Assembly (NCBI RefSeq): GCF_014647795.1
Contig: NZ_BMPW01000001.1
Location: 620,001 to 684,000, forward strand
DNA: 64,000 nucleotides
DNA from: Actinoplanes campanulatus
GTDB taxonomy: Bacteria > Actinomycetota > Actinomycetes > Mycobacteriales > Micromonosporaceae
Reading direction: 5' to 3'
Position 1 is the stretch's first letter; each line of letters starts with the position of its first letter. Below, piece by piece: positions 27,473-35,051 of this stretch. The notes beneath the pieces are model-generated. The model searched no databases, was not told where the DNA came from, and saw nothing but the letters and a program-made list of their open reading frames with translations. Made by a program: the position numbers and the translations under genes.

Positions 27473-27488
27473 CCGAACAGACGTTCTA
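27473..27488. promoter_or_regulatory. LexA box (SOS box) upstream of recA
   Basis: CCGAACAGACGTTCTA contains the core GAAC-N4-GTTC of the actinobacterial SOS box. It lies about 175 bases before the recA start and just beyond the DUF3046 stop, as expected for LexA-controlled recA-recX. Confidence 0.75.
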
Positions 27489-27495
27489 AAGCAGC

Positions 27496-27696
27496 TCAGC
27501 GTAGCCGCATGGGCACCCGATCGGGGTATGCGGCGACCACCGCGCGCCAGATGGTAGCCGTTTCGACACCCTGAGCGATGGCCGTGTCGATGGTCCGGCC
27601 GCCCAGCTCCGTGAAGGCGTGATCCGCCGCGATGCTGCGGGCGTAGGCGGACCCGAAACTCTGCTCCAGGCGTTCCCAGAAATCTGTCAGGCGCAC
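27496..27696 (-). CDS. DUF3046 protein
   Basis: A 66-residue protein of the actinobacterial DUF3046 family, which is regularly found next to recA. It starts [15 protein letters not shown] at GTG 27696 and has the family pattern [19 protein letters not shown], then a conserved tryptophan (ATIWRAV). It is small, soluble-looking and of unknown function. It lies between udgX (35 bases) and recA, with the recA LexA boxes starting just beyond its stop. Confidence 0.88.
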   Translation of the reverse strand: MRLTDFWERLEQSFGSAYARSIAADHAFTELGGRTIDTAIAQGVETATIWRAVVAAYPDRVPMRLR

Positions 27697-27718
27697 CGTG
27701 AAAGGGTACCCACGAACG

Positions 27719-27741
27719 GGTCGCCGGCCCGTCAGGCGACC
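27719..27741 (-). terminator. possible hairpin at the udgX 3' end
   Basis: GGTCGCC (27719-27725) and GGCGACC (27735-27741) are perfect 7-base arms with a 9-base loop, overlapping the udgX stop. There is no T-run after it, so it may be a weak terminator or an RNA-processing hairpin. Confidence 0.35.
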
Positions 27742-28394
27742 GCCGCGCCCGCGACCCGAAGGTCGTCGACCAGCCCCCGGTACGCCATCTCGCGATCATC
27801 CGCGCGCAGCACTGCCGAGGGGTGGATCGTGGCCAGCGCCTGGATCTCGGCCACCGGGAAGTCCTCGGGGTGCTGGGCTGACGCCGGCCATGGCATCAGT
27901 TGCCCGCGTGACCGGGTCACCCGGAACGACGGGCCGAGCAGCGCCTTGCCCGCGGTGGCGCCCAGAATGACCACGAGCTCCGGCTTGAGCAGCGCGAACT
28001 CCGAGACCAGCCACGGACGGCAGGCGGTGATGTGGGCGGGCCCCGGGTTCTGGTGGATCCGCCGGTTGCCCCGAAGCTCGAACCTGAAGTGCTTCACCGA
28101 ATTCGTGATGTAGAGATCGGCCGGGTCGATGCCGGCGTCGTCGACCGCCTCCCGCAGCAGCCGGCCCGCCGGCCCCACGAACGGCAGCCCCTGCCGGTCC
28201 TCGATGTCGCCGGGCTGCTCGCCGACGAAGACGATCTTCGCGTGCGGCGCCCCGCGCCCGAACACGGTCTGGGTCGCGTTCTCGTGGAGCTCGCAGCCCT
28301 GACAGTCCGCCGCGGCCGACTTCAGCTCGTCGATGCTCCGGGGGTGCGGCGGCACCCATCGCTGCGCGCCCACCGGCGCCTCTGTCCATGGCAT
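27732..28394 (-). CDS. udgX: UdgX-type uracil-DNA glycosylase family protein
   Basis: A 220-residue member of the family 4/5-related uracil-DNA glycosylases. GEQPGD (58-63) and the C-terminal IHPSAVLR match the active-site motifs. The insert [10 protein letters not shown] with His114 is the mark of UdgX, in which this histidine makes a covalent bond with the uracil-derived abasic site in mycobacterial enzymes. Cysteines 31, 34 and 125 are probable iron-sulfur ligands; I see no fourth. The gene lies directly upstream of DUF3046-recA-recX on the same strand. Assignment to UdgX rests on the RRIHQ loop. Confidence 0.85.
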   Translation of the reverse strand: MPWTEAPVGAQRWVPPHPRSIDELKSAAADCQGCELHENATQTVFGRGAPHAKIVFVGEQPGDIEDRQGLPFVGPAGRLLREAVDDAGIDPADLYITNSVKHFRFELRGNRRIHQNPGPAHITACRPWLVSEFALLKPELVVILGATAGKALLGPSFRVTRSRGQLMPWPASAQHPEDFPVAEIQALATIHPSAVLRADDREMAYRGLVDDLRVAGAAVA

Positions 28395-28479
28395 TGCACC
28401 GTTCTACCCGCAGCCACCGACAAAATTCCCACCGCCCAACCCTTCCGGATGACGGCACTCCATCCTTCCCGCGGAGACC

Positions 28480-29826
28480 TCACCTCATCGGCGGAGCCAC
28501 GCCGGCCGGGTTGACCGCGGCCGCCACCGCCCCGGCCAGTTCCGTCGCCTCGGCAGGCTCGAGCGTGCTGATCGTGATGCGGATCCCCGGTGGGGAGCCC
28601 ATCCGGAAGAGGGTGCCGGGCGCCACCGCGTACCCCCGATCGCGAAGCGCCGCGACCGCCCGAGTCTCGTCGGGCACCGGAACCCAGACGTTGATACCGG
28701 TCTCGCCGAAGGCTTCGACGCCCTCCGCCCGGAGCGCCGCCTGGAGCGCCCGGCGGCGTTCCCCGTACGTCCTCGCGGCGTGCGCGACCAGCTCGGTGGC
28801 CGCCTCGTCCCGCCAGAGCCGGAGCAGCAGCCGCTGCAGGACGGTCGACACCCAGCCCATGCCGATCCGCATCCGCCCGGCCACCCTGGCCGCGGTCGTC
28901 TCGTCACCCGCGAGCACGGCGATGCGCAGATCCGGTCCGAAGGGCTTGGAGGCGGACCGGACGAACGCCCAGGAGCCGGTCACCGGCCCGATGCAGTTCG
29001 GCTCATGCTCGGCCAGCTCGGCCGCGTGGTCATCCTCGATGACGACGACGCCCGGATGGCCGGCCAGCAGTTCCCGGAGGCGGACGGCCCGCTCGGCGCC
29101 GACCGCGGCGCCGGTCGGATTCTGCGCGCGGACGGTGATCACGACGGCCCGGGCGCCGGCTCGCAACGCCGCGGCCAGCGCTTCCGGGTCGGGCCCCTCG
29201 GCATCGACGGCGAACGGCACCGCGCGCAGGCCCAGGGCGGCCACCAGGTCGATCAGGGCGGCCCACCCGGGATCCTCGATCGCGACGCCGTCGCCTGGTC
29301 GAAGGTGGGCGGTGAGGACCCGCTCGATCGAGTCGAGAGCGCCCGAGGTGACCACGATCACCGCACCGGAGACGGGGATTCCCTCGCCCAGCAGCCGGGG
29401 CCGGGCGGCGTCGGCCAGCTCCGGCATGGTGACCGCGGACGCATACCCCTGCGGCGGGCCGCTTTGCGCCGCGAGCGCGGCGATCGCCGGAGCCAAGGGG
29501 GGCAGCAGATGCGGATCCGGCTCTCCGGTGGAGAGATCGCGCAGGCCCGGCGGAGCCGGCGTGCGCAGAGCCGCCCGCGTCACCGCGACGGCCGGACGGG
29601 AGCGGACACGGGTGCCGCGCCGGCCCTCGGTCTCGATCACGCCGCGCTGGCGTAGCTCCTGATAGGCCTTGGCCACGGTGGCCGGGCTGACGTGCAGAGA
29701 GCCCGCGAGGACGCGGACCGGCGGCAACGCCGCCCCGGCGATCCAGTCTCCCCGGACGATGCCCGCCTCGATGCTGGCCGAAATCTCGGCGGCACTGTCA
29801 CCGCTGACCTGATACTGTGCTGACAC
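28480..29826 (-). CDS. MocR-type GntR/aminotransferase transcriptional regulator
   Basis: A 448-residue PLP-dependent regulator. Residues 1-75 form a GntR winged helix (LAGSLHVSPATVAKAYQELR). The rest is a class I/II aminotransferase fold with NPTG, IEDDHAAEL and the PLP-lysine segment SASKPFGPDLRIA. MocR proteins usually control a divergent neighbour and often sense PLP; here the divergent gene encodes a flavin-barrel/GNAT fusion. The GTG start at 29826 lies inside a CTGTG/CACAG palindrome, so autoregulation is plausible. Confidence 0.88.
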   Translation of the reverse strand: MSAQYQVSGDSAAEISASIEAGIVRGDWIAGAALPPVRVLAGSLHVSPATVAKAYQELRQRGVIETEGRRGTRVRSRPAVAVTRAALRTPAPPGLRDLSTGEPDPHLLPPLAPAIAALAAQSGPPQGYASAVTMPELADAARPRLLGEGIPVSGAVIVVTSGALDSIERVLTAHLRPGDGVAIEDPGWAALIDLVAALGLRAVPFAVDAEGPDPEALAAALRAGARAVVITVRAQNPTGAAVGAERAVRLRELLAGHPGVVVIEDDHAAELAEHEPNCIGPVTGSWAFVRSASKPFGPDLRIAVLAGDETTAARVAGRMRIGMGWVSTVLQRLLLRLWRDEAATELVAHAARTYGERRRALQAALRAEGVEAFGETGINVWVPVPDETRAVAALRDRGYAVAPGTLFRMGSPPGIRITISTLEPAEATELAGAVAAAVNPAGVAPPMR

Positions 29827-29828
29827 AG
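29815..29828. promoter_or_regulatory. palindrome at the MocR start, possible operator
   Basis: CTGTG-CTGA-CACAG overlaps the GTG start codon of the MocR gene and faces the divergent fusion gene 58 bases away. A related AGTCTGTACT sequence lies at 29834-29843. A MocR binding role is inferred from position. Confidence 0.4.
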
Positions 29829-29885
29829 AGAACAGTCTGTACTAGCACAAGGTCATTCGCAAGCGGAACAGCCGGGGAGGCCACC

Positions 29886-31124
29886 ATGACCGACCTCTAC
29901 ACCCCCACTTCTCGTACGACGGCCACACGCACCCGGAAGCGGATGCACTACGAGCGCGACACGGCCCACGCCATTCTCGACGAGGCGTTCGACTGCGCGG
30001 TCGGTTTCGTGGTCGACGGTGAGCCCAGGGTGCTGCCCAACCTGCACGTCCGCCTCGGCGACACCCTCTACCTGCACGGCTCCACCGGCGCGCGGCTCGG
30101 CCTGGCGGCCCGTGGCGACGGCGTCCCGGTGTGCGTGACCGTGACCCTGCTGGACGCGCTGGTCTACGCGCGGTCGCAGTTCAACCACAGTGCCAACTAT
30201 CGTTCCGTGGTCGCTCTCGGGACCGCGCGGCCGGTCACCGACGACGCCGAGAAGCTGCGTGTGCTGTCCGCCCTGGCCGACAAGGTCGGTGACGGCCGCT
30301 CCCGGGACAGCCGGCCACCCACCCGCCAGGAGCTCGCTCAGACGACAGTCCTGGCGCTTCCGCTCGTCGAGGTGTCGGTGCGGATCCGGGCCGCCGGCGC
30401 CGTGGACGACCCGGAGGACCTGGATCTGCCGCACTGGGCCGGGGTCCTGCCGCTGCGGACGGTGGCCGGGCCCCCGGTGACGGAGCCGGGCGTCGCGGCC
30501 GCCCCGCCGGCATATCTTCCGGGCGCCCCGTCGGAGTGGCAGACCCCGGTCGTGCTGGAGGGCCGGCACGTCCGGCTCGAGCCCCTCACGCCCGGCCATG
30601 TCGAGCGCCTGTTCGAGGCACTGGACGACGAGGAGGTCTGGCGGCACATCCCCTTCCCCCGGCCGCGCACGGCGGAGGACCTGGCCGAGGATGTCGCGGG
30701 TGTGCTGCGCGGTCAGTGGCTGGGCCAGCGTTCCGGCTGGGCACAGATCGACCCGGTCACCGGCGCGGTGATGGGCATGACGACCTACCACGACATCGAC
30801 ACGAACCAGCGGGCCCTCGGCATCGGTCACACCATGCTCGGGCGGAAGTGGTGGCGGACCGGGGTCAACACCGAGGCGAAGCTGCTGCTGCTGGAGCGGG
30901 CGTTCGACGTGCTCCGCGCCGAACGCGTGTTCTGGTATACGGACGTTCGCAACGAGCGTTCCCAGCAGGCGATCGCACGGCTGGGTGCCAGCCGTGACGG
31001 GATGATCCGCCGTCAGCGCAAGCGGCCCGACGGCAGCTGGCGGGACACCGTGCTGTTCGCCATGACGGTGGACGAGTGGCCGGCCGCGGCCCAGCGCCTC
31101 AGGGACCGGCTGGCCACGGGGTGA
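29886..31124 (+). CDS. fusion of a PNPOx-like flavin-binding barrel and a GNAT acetyltransferase
   Basis: A 412-residue two-domain protein. Residues about 15-200 are a pyridoxamine-5'-phosphate-oxidase-like FMN split barrel of the NimA type (LDEAFDCAVGFVVDGEPRVL, with LYLHGSTGARL). Residues about 220-400 are a RimJ/RimL-like GNAT domain (LEGRHVRLEPLTPGHVERL, then GHTMLGRKWWRTGVNTEAKL for acetyl-CoA binding). The substrate of neither domain is known. The ATG at 29886 follows a strong GGGGAGG. It diverges from the MocR regulator, its likely controller. Confidence 0.88.
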   Translation: MTDLYTPTSRTTATRTRKRMHYERDTAHAILDEAFDCAVGFVVDGEPRVLPNLHVRLGDTLYLHGSTGARLGLAARGDGVPVCVTVTLLDALVYARSQFNHSANYRSVVALGTARPVTDDAEKLRVLSALADKVGDGRSRDSRPPTRQELAQTTVLALPLVEVSVRIRAAGAVDDPEDLDLPHWAGVLPLRTVAGPPVTEPGVAAAPPAYLPGAPSEWQTPVVLEGRHVRLEPLTPGHVERLFEALDDEEVWRHIPFPRPRTAEDLAEDVAGVLRGQWLGQRSGWAQIDPVTGAVMGMTTYHDIDTNQRALGIGHTMLGRKWWRTGVNTEAKLLLLERAFDVLRAERVFWYTDVRNERSQQAIARLGASRDGMIRRQRKRPDGSWRDTVLFAMTVDEWPAAAQRLRDRLATG

Positions 31125-31171
31125 GTCCCATCAGCGATACTCCGGGGCGCTCCGGCGAGAAAGGTTGACCA

Positions 31172-31825
31172 ATGCTCGGCATCACTGATTTCTGGACGTA
31201 CGTGCTGGGCGTGGTGGCCATCATCCTCCTGCCCGGCCCGAACTCGATCTTCGTGCTCTCGGTGGGTGCCCAGCGTGGCGTCCGCGCCGGCTACCAGGCC
31301 GCGGGTGGCGTGTTCCTGGGCGACACGGTGCTCATGATCCTCTCGGCGACCGGCGTCGCCTCGCTGATCGCCGCCTACCCGGCTCTCTTCCTCGTGCTGA
31401 AGTACGCGGGGGCGGCGTACCTCTCCTGGGTCGGCGTCAACATCATCCGCAGCGCTTGGCGGCGGTGGCGCGACCGCGCCGTGCCGGCCCCCGCACCGAC
31501 CGGCGAGCCACCCGCGGGGATGCAGCGCCCCTTCCGGCGGGCCGCCGTGATCAGCCTGCTCAACCCCAAGGCGATCCTGTTCTTCGTGTCGTTCTTCATC
31601 CAGTTCGTTCAGCCCGGCTATCCGCATCCGGAGCTGTCGTTCCTGGTCCTCGGCACGGTCGTGCAGTTCTTCAGCGCGCTCTACCTGTCCGCGCTGATCT
31701 TCGGGGGCCGCTACCTCGCCGGGCAGTTCCGAGAACGACGGCGGCTGGCCACCGGAGCGACCACCGCGGTGGGCACGCTGTTCGTGGGATTCGGGATCAA
31801 GCTCGCCACGGCCAGCGTGGGCTGA
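31172..31825 (+). CDS. LysE/RhtB-type amino-acid exporter
   Basis: A 217-residue membrane protein of the LysE superfamily with about six hydrophobic segments. Family marks are LLPGPNSIFVLSVGAQRG near residues 20-37 (the PGPN motif) and ISLLNPKAILFFVSFF near 125-140. The substrate is probably an amino acid such as leucine or homoserine, but this cannot be set from sequence. It lies 47 bases after the fusion gene on the same strand and may be cotranscribed. It converges on the kinase gene with a 12-base gap. Confidence 0.88.
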   Translation: MLGITDFWTYVLGVVAIILLPGPNSIFVLSVGAQRGVRAGYQAAGGVFLGDTVLMILSATGVASLIAAYPALFLVLKYAGAAYLSWVGVNIIRSAWRRWRDRAVPAPAPTGEPPAGMQRPFRRAAVISLLNPKAILFFVSFFIQFVQPGYPHPELSFLVLGTVVQFFSALYLSALIFGGRYLAGQFRERRRLATGATTAVGTLFVGFGIKLATASVG

Positions 31826-31837
31826 GACGCGCCACGA

Positions 31838-34800
31838 TCAGGAAGGGTTCGGAGCCGGGTGACGGGTGGCGCCCACCGCGTAGAAGGTGCCGCGGACCAT
31901 CTGGAGCTTGCCGAGATCCGTGGTCCACGTCTTCTCCGCGGTGGTCCAGCTCAGCACGAAGGCCCGGCCGTCGACCACGAACCATCGGACGATGGCGTGC
32001 CGGGCGGTGCCGTCCCGGGTTCGGTAGCGGTACTCCCAGTCGGCAGCCCGGTGCAGCAGGGCCACCGCTTCGAGCCCCACTCTCGTGTAGCCGGGCAGTC
32101 CACCCGGTCCAGCTAGGCGGCCTTCCTCGGCCTGCAACGCCTGGACCGGGTCGGCGACGGGATCCTGGCCGGCGTCGAGGCTCAGCACCCGGGAGTTCCG
32201 GGAGTTCCGAAAGCAGTAGGTCGTACCGATTCGCTGATAGGTCCAGTCGTCGGGGATGGCGATGTGAAAGCCGGATCCGTCGGTGAAGTAGGACCAGCCG
32301 GGGGGCAGGGTCCACCCGTTGACGCCCCGGGTCGCGCCCTTCCGCGGGGTCGCCGGGAGACCCCTCGGCGGTGACGTGTCGCAGAGGGCGGATGCGAAGG
32401 CTCCCCGCTGCGGCGAACTCACCGCCGCGGAGGGGACCACGGTGGAGGGGACCGCCGTGGCCGGTTTCGAGAGTGCCGGCGAGCCGGCTGGCTCCGCCGG
32501 GGAGACCTGGGAAGCCGGGGAGCTCCGGGATGCCGGGGCGGTCTGGGGAACCGGGGCTTCGGCGGGCGGTCCCGGGACGGTGGGTGATGGCGTGCTCGTC
32601 ACCAGCGACTCCGTCACGGTCGACGGGGAAGGGAGGAAGACCTGAGCGCGGGGCTCGTTACGGTCGGCCACATAGCCTGCGAACAGACTGCCGCCGAGCG
32701 CCAGCATGACCAGCGCGGTGACGGTGATCCGGGCCTGCGTCGCCCGTACCGATCGGGTGGGGTGTGGGTTTGACGGCCCGCTCGTCGTGCCGCCCGAGGC
32801 CGCGCGGACGACGGCCGTGCCCGCTGCGGGCGGGAGGCGGGAGGTCTTCGGCTTCGCCGGATCGGAGGGCAGCGGATCCGTGGCCTGACGGCCGGCCGGT
32901 TCACCGGCGGGACGCCCATCCGGCAAGCGCGCTCCGGCGGCTGGCGCGCCGGACGGCGCTGTTGACTGCCAAAGCTCCAGTCTCGTGCCTGCCATGGCGG
33001 ATTCGGAGACGTCGTCCCGGTCCGCCTCCGGATCGCGCGCGGCCGTTCCCGGCCTGCCCGCGGCTGCCGCGGGAGGATCCAACCCCGGGGGTGGGCCGGA
33101 CGAGTCCGGCTTGCGGGCCGTCGCGGGGGACGACGCCTGAACCGGCGCCGGGGACACCTCGCCGCGCGAAAGGGACGACGCCTGAACCGGCGCCGAAGGC
33201 TTCTCGCCGCGCGAGCGGGACGGATCACTCGGAACAGGCGCGCGGCCCGGCGATCCGGAAGGGTTGCCCAGGATGAGATCGGGCCGGCCACCTGACGCGG
33301 CGGCGTCGGCCCGGCCCTCGGCCGACGGGTCGATCCGGGGGAGCTTGGCGTCTGGTACCGCTGGAATCGATGCCGCAGGACCCGGCGCGTCGCCTCGATG
33401 GGTGCCGGTGCCGGGAGTGCTCGGCACGCTTCGAACACCCTCCGCCGAAGAGGGTGGATGTCCTCCGGCCGCGGAGGGATCCGGCACCGGCCCTGCCTTG
33501 TCGGAGGCGGATGGGCCCGGACGCCCGGCGGCGAAGCCACCGGGCGTTTGCGGAACCGCGGTGGGCGAGCCCGGCGAAGACGCCTGGGACGACCGCTCAC
33601 CCGCAGCATCCGGCGACGGCCCGGACGACGCCACCCTGGTGACGACGTTCGGCGACGAGCCGAACGAGGGCGCCGCGACGTTCGGGGACAGGCCGGACGA
33701 GGGCGCCGCGACGTTCGGCGGCGGCCCCGACGGCGGCATCCGCGCGTCGCCCGGCGACGGCGCACCGTCGGAGGGCGGGACCAGGGCGGCGCCCGGCGAC
33801 GGGGCACCGTCGGAGGGCGGGACCGGGGCGGCGCCCGTGGCTCTCCGAACCGGATCGGGCGAGGACCGCGGCCGCCCGATGTGCGTTCCCGTCTCCGGCG
33901 CGGCGGCCGCCGGAGACGCATGTGGAGACGACCGTCCGGCCACCGGGGCCGTCCCCCGGTGCGGCCGCGCCGGAGACCCGGCCGCGTGCGGGGATCCCGG
34001 CCCGGCCTCCGGTACGGGTCCCGGCCCGGTCGTCCCGCGCGGCCGCCGGCCGTCTCGCTGGCCGGGCAGGAACGGGATCTTTTCCCGCGGGTCCTCGAAC
34101 ACGATCATGCGCAGCCGCCGCTCGACCTCCGGAACCGTCAGGCGGGTGGCCGGTTCGTATCGGAGGAGGCCGTCGAGCACCGATGCCAGCGGGCCGGCAC
34201 GGACCGGCGGGTCCGGAGGTTCCGTGGCGAGTGCCGCAAGGGTCGCCATCGCCGTCTCACGGGCGTAGGGCGACCGCCCTTCGACGGCCGCGTACAGGGT
34301 CGCTCCCAGTGACCACAGATCCGATTCGACGGTGGAGGCGCCGTCGCGGGCCCGCTCCGGCGACACGTACTGGGGCGAACCGACGATCAGGCCGGGGGCG
34401 GTCACCGACCCGTCGTCGACGAACGTCGCGAGACCGAAATCGGTCAGCACCACCCGCCCGTCGGTCCCGATGAGCACGTTGTGCGGCTTCACGTCGCGGT
34501 GCAGGACCCCGGCCCGGTGCGCCGCGGCGAGGGCGTCCAGGACGGCCAGGCCGATCCGCGCGGCCACCGCCGGCTCGTACGGCCCCTCCTCGTGAAGCAC
34601 CTGTTGGAGCGACCGGGACTGCACGTACTCCATGACGATCCAGGACAGCCCCTCGGCGTGTACGACGTCGTAGATCCGGACCACGTGGGGGTGGTTGAGA
34701 CGGGCCGCGCTCCGCGCCTCGCGAAGGGTCCGGGAACGCAGACGATCCTTTTCAGCACCGGTCATCCAGTCCGGCGGAACGATCTCCTTGACGGCTACCT

Positions 34801-34951
34801 CGCGGTGGAGCATCTCGTCCCGGGCCAGCCAGACCCGCCCCATGCCACCGGCGCCGACCGGCTCCAGGAGACGGTACCGGCCGGCGACAAGCATCTGCCT
34901 GACCGCCATCGGCACCCACCCATCAAGTCGGGTATCAGGATAATCAGCCAC
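31838..34951 (-). CDS. transmembrane Ser/Thr protein kinase (PknB-like)
   Basis: A 1037-residue eukaryotic-type kinase. The kinase domain (about 24-285) has the glycine loop VGAGGMGRV, Lys55 in AVKE, HRDVKPHN with Asp153, DFG at 171-173 and SPE near 197-199, so it should be active. A Pro/Ala/Ser-rich linker of about 430 residues with short internal repeats (PPSDGAPSPG twice) follows. A membrane helix lies near 738-760 (VTALVMLALGGSLFAGYV). The C-terminal extracellular domain of about 150 residues (GWSYFTDGSGFHIAIPDDW) is probably a sensor. The start is GTG 34951; an ATG 14 codons later is possible. No PASTA repeats are present. Confidence 0.9.
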   Translation of the reverse strand: MADYPDTRLDGWVPMAVRQMLVAGRYRLLEPVGAGGMGRVWLARDEMLHREVAVKEIVPPDWMTGAEKDRLRSRTLREARSAARLNHPHVVRIYDVVHAEGLSWIVMEYVQSRSLQQVLHEEGPYEPAVAARIGLAVLDALAAAHRAGVLHRDVKPHNVLIGTDGRVVLTDFGLATFVDDGSVTAPGLIVGSPQYVSPERARDGASTVESDLWSLGATLYAAVEGRSPYARETAMATLAALATEPPDPPVRAGPLASVLDGLLRYEPATRLTVPEVERRLRMIVFEDPREKIPFLPGQRDGRRPRGTTGPGPVPEAGPGSPHAAGSPARPHRGTAPVAGRSSPHASPAAAAPETGTHIGRPRSSPDPVRRATGAAPVPPSDGAPSPGAALVPPSDGAPSPGDARMPPSGPPPNVAAPSSGLSPNVAAPSFGSSPNVVTRVASSGPSPDAAGERSSQASSPGSPTAVPQTPGGFAAGRPGPSASDKAGPVPDPSAAGGHPPSSAEGVRSVPSTPGTGTHRGDAPGPAASIPAVPDAKLPRIDPSAEGRADAAASGGRPDLILGNPSGSPGRAPVPSDPSRSRGEKPSAPVQASSLSRGEVSPAPVQASSPATARKPDSSGPPPGLDPPAAAAGRPGTAARDPEADRDDVSESAMAGTRLELWQSTAPSGAPAAGARLPDGRPAGEPAGRQATDPLPSDPAKPKTSRLPPAAGTAVVRAASGGTTSGPSNPHPTRSVRATQARITVTALVMLALGGSLFAGYVADRNEPRAQVFLPSPSTVTESLVTSTPSPTVPGPPAEAPVPQTAPASRSSPASQVSPAEPAGSPALSKPATAVPSTVVPSAAVSSPQRGAFASALCDTSPPRGLPATPRKGATRGVNGWTLPPGWSYFTDGSGFHIAIPDDWTYQRIGTTYCFRNSRNSRVLSLDAGQDPVADPVQALQAEEGRLAGPGGLPGYTRVGLEAVALLHRAADWEYRYRTRDGTARHAIVRWFVVDGRAFVLSWTTAEKTWTTDLGKLQMVRGTFYAVGATRHPAPNPS

Positions 34952-35051
34952 AGACCGCCCAAGGAACGACGATCACCCGCCCCCCGCGTGCGGTTTCCCG
35001 CTGGACCGGGAGGGCGGTTTTCTGTCGTACCCCCAGGGCAGGATGTGAGGC

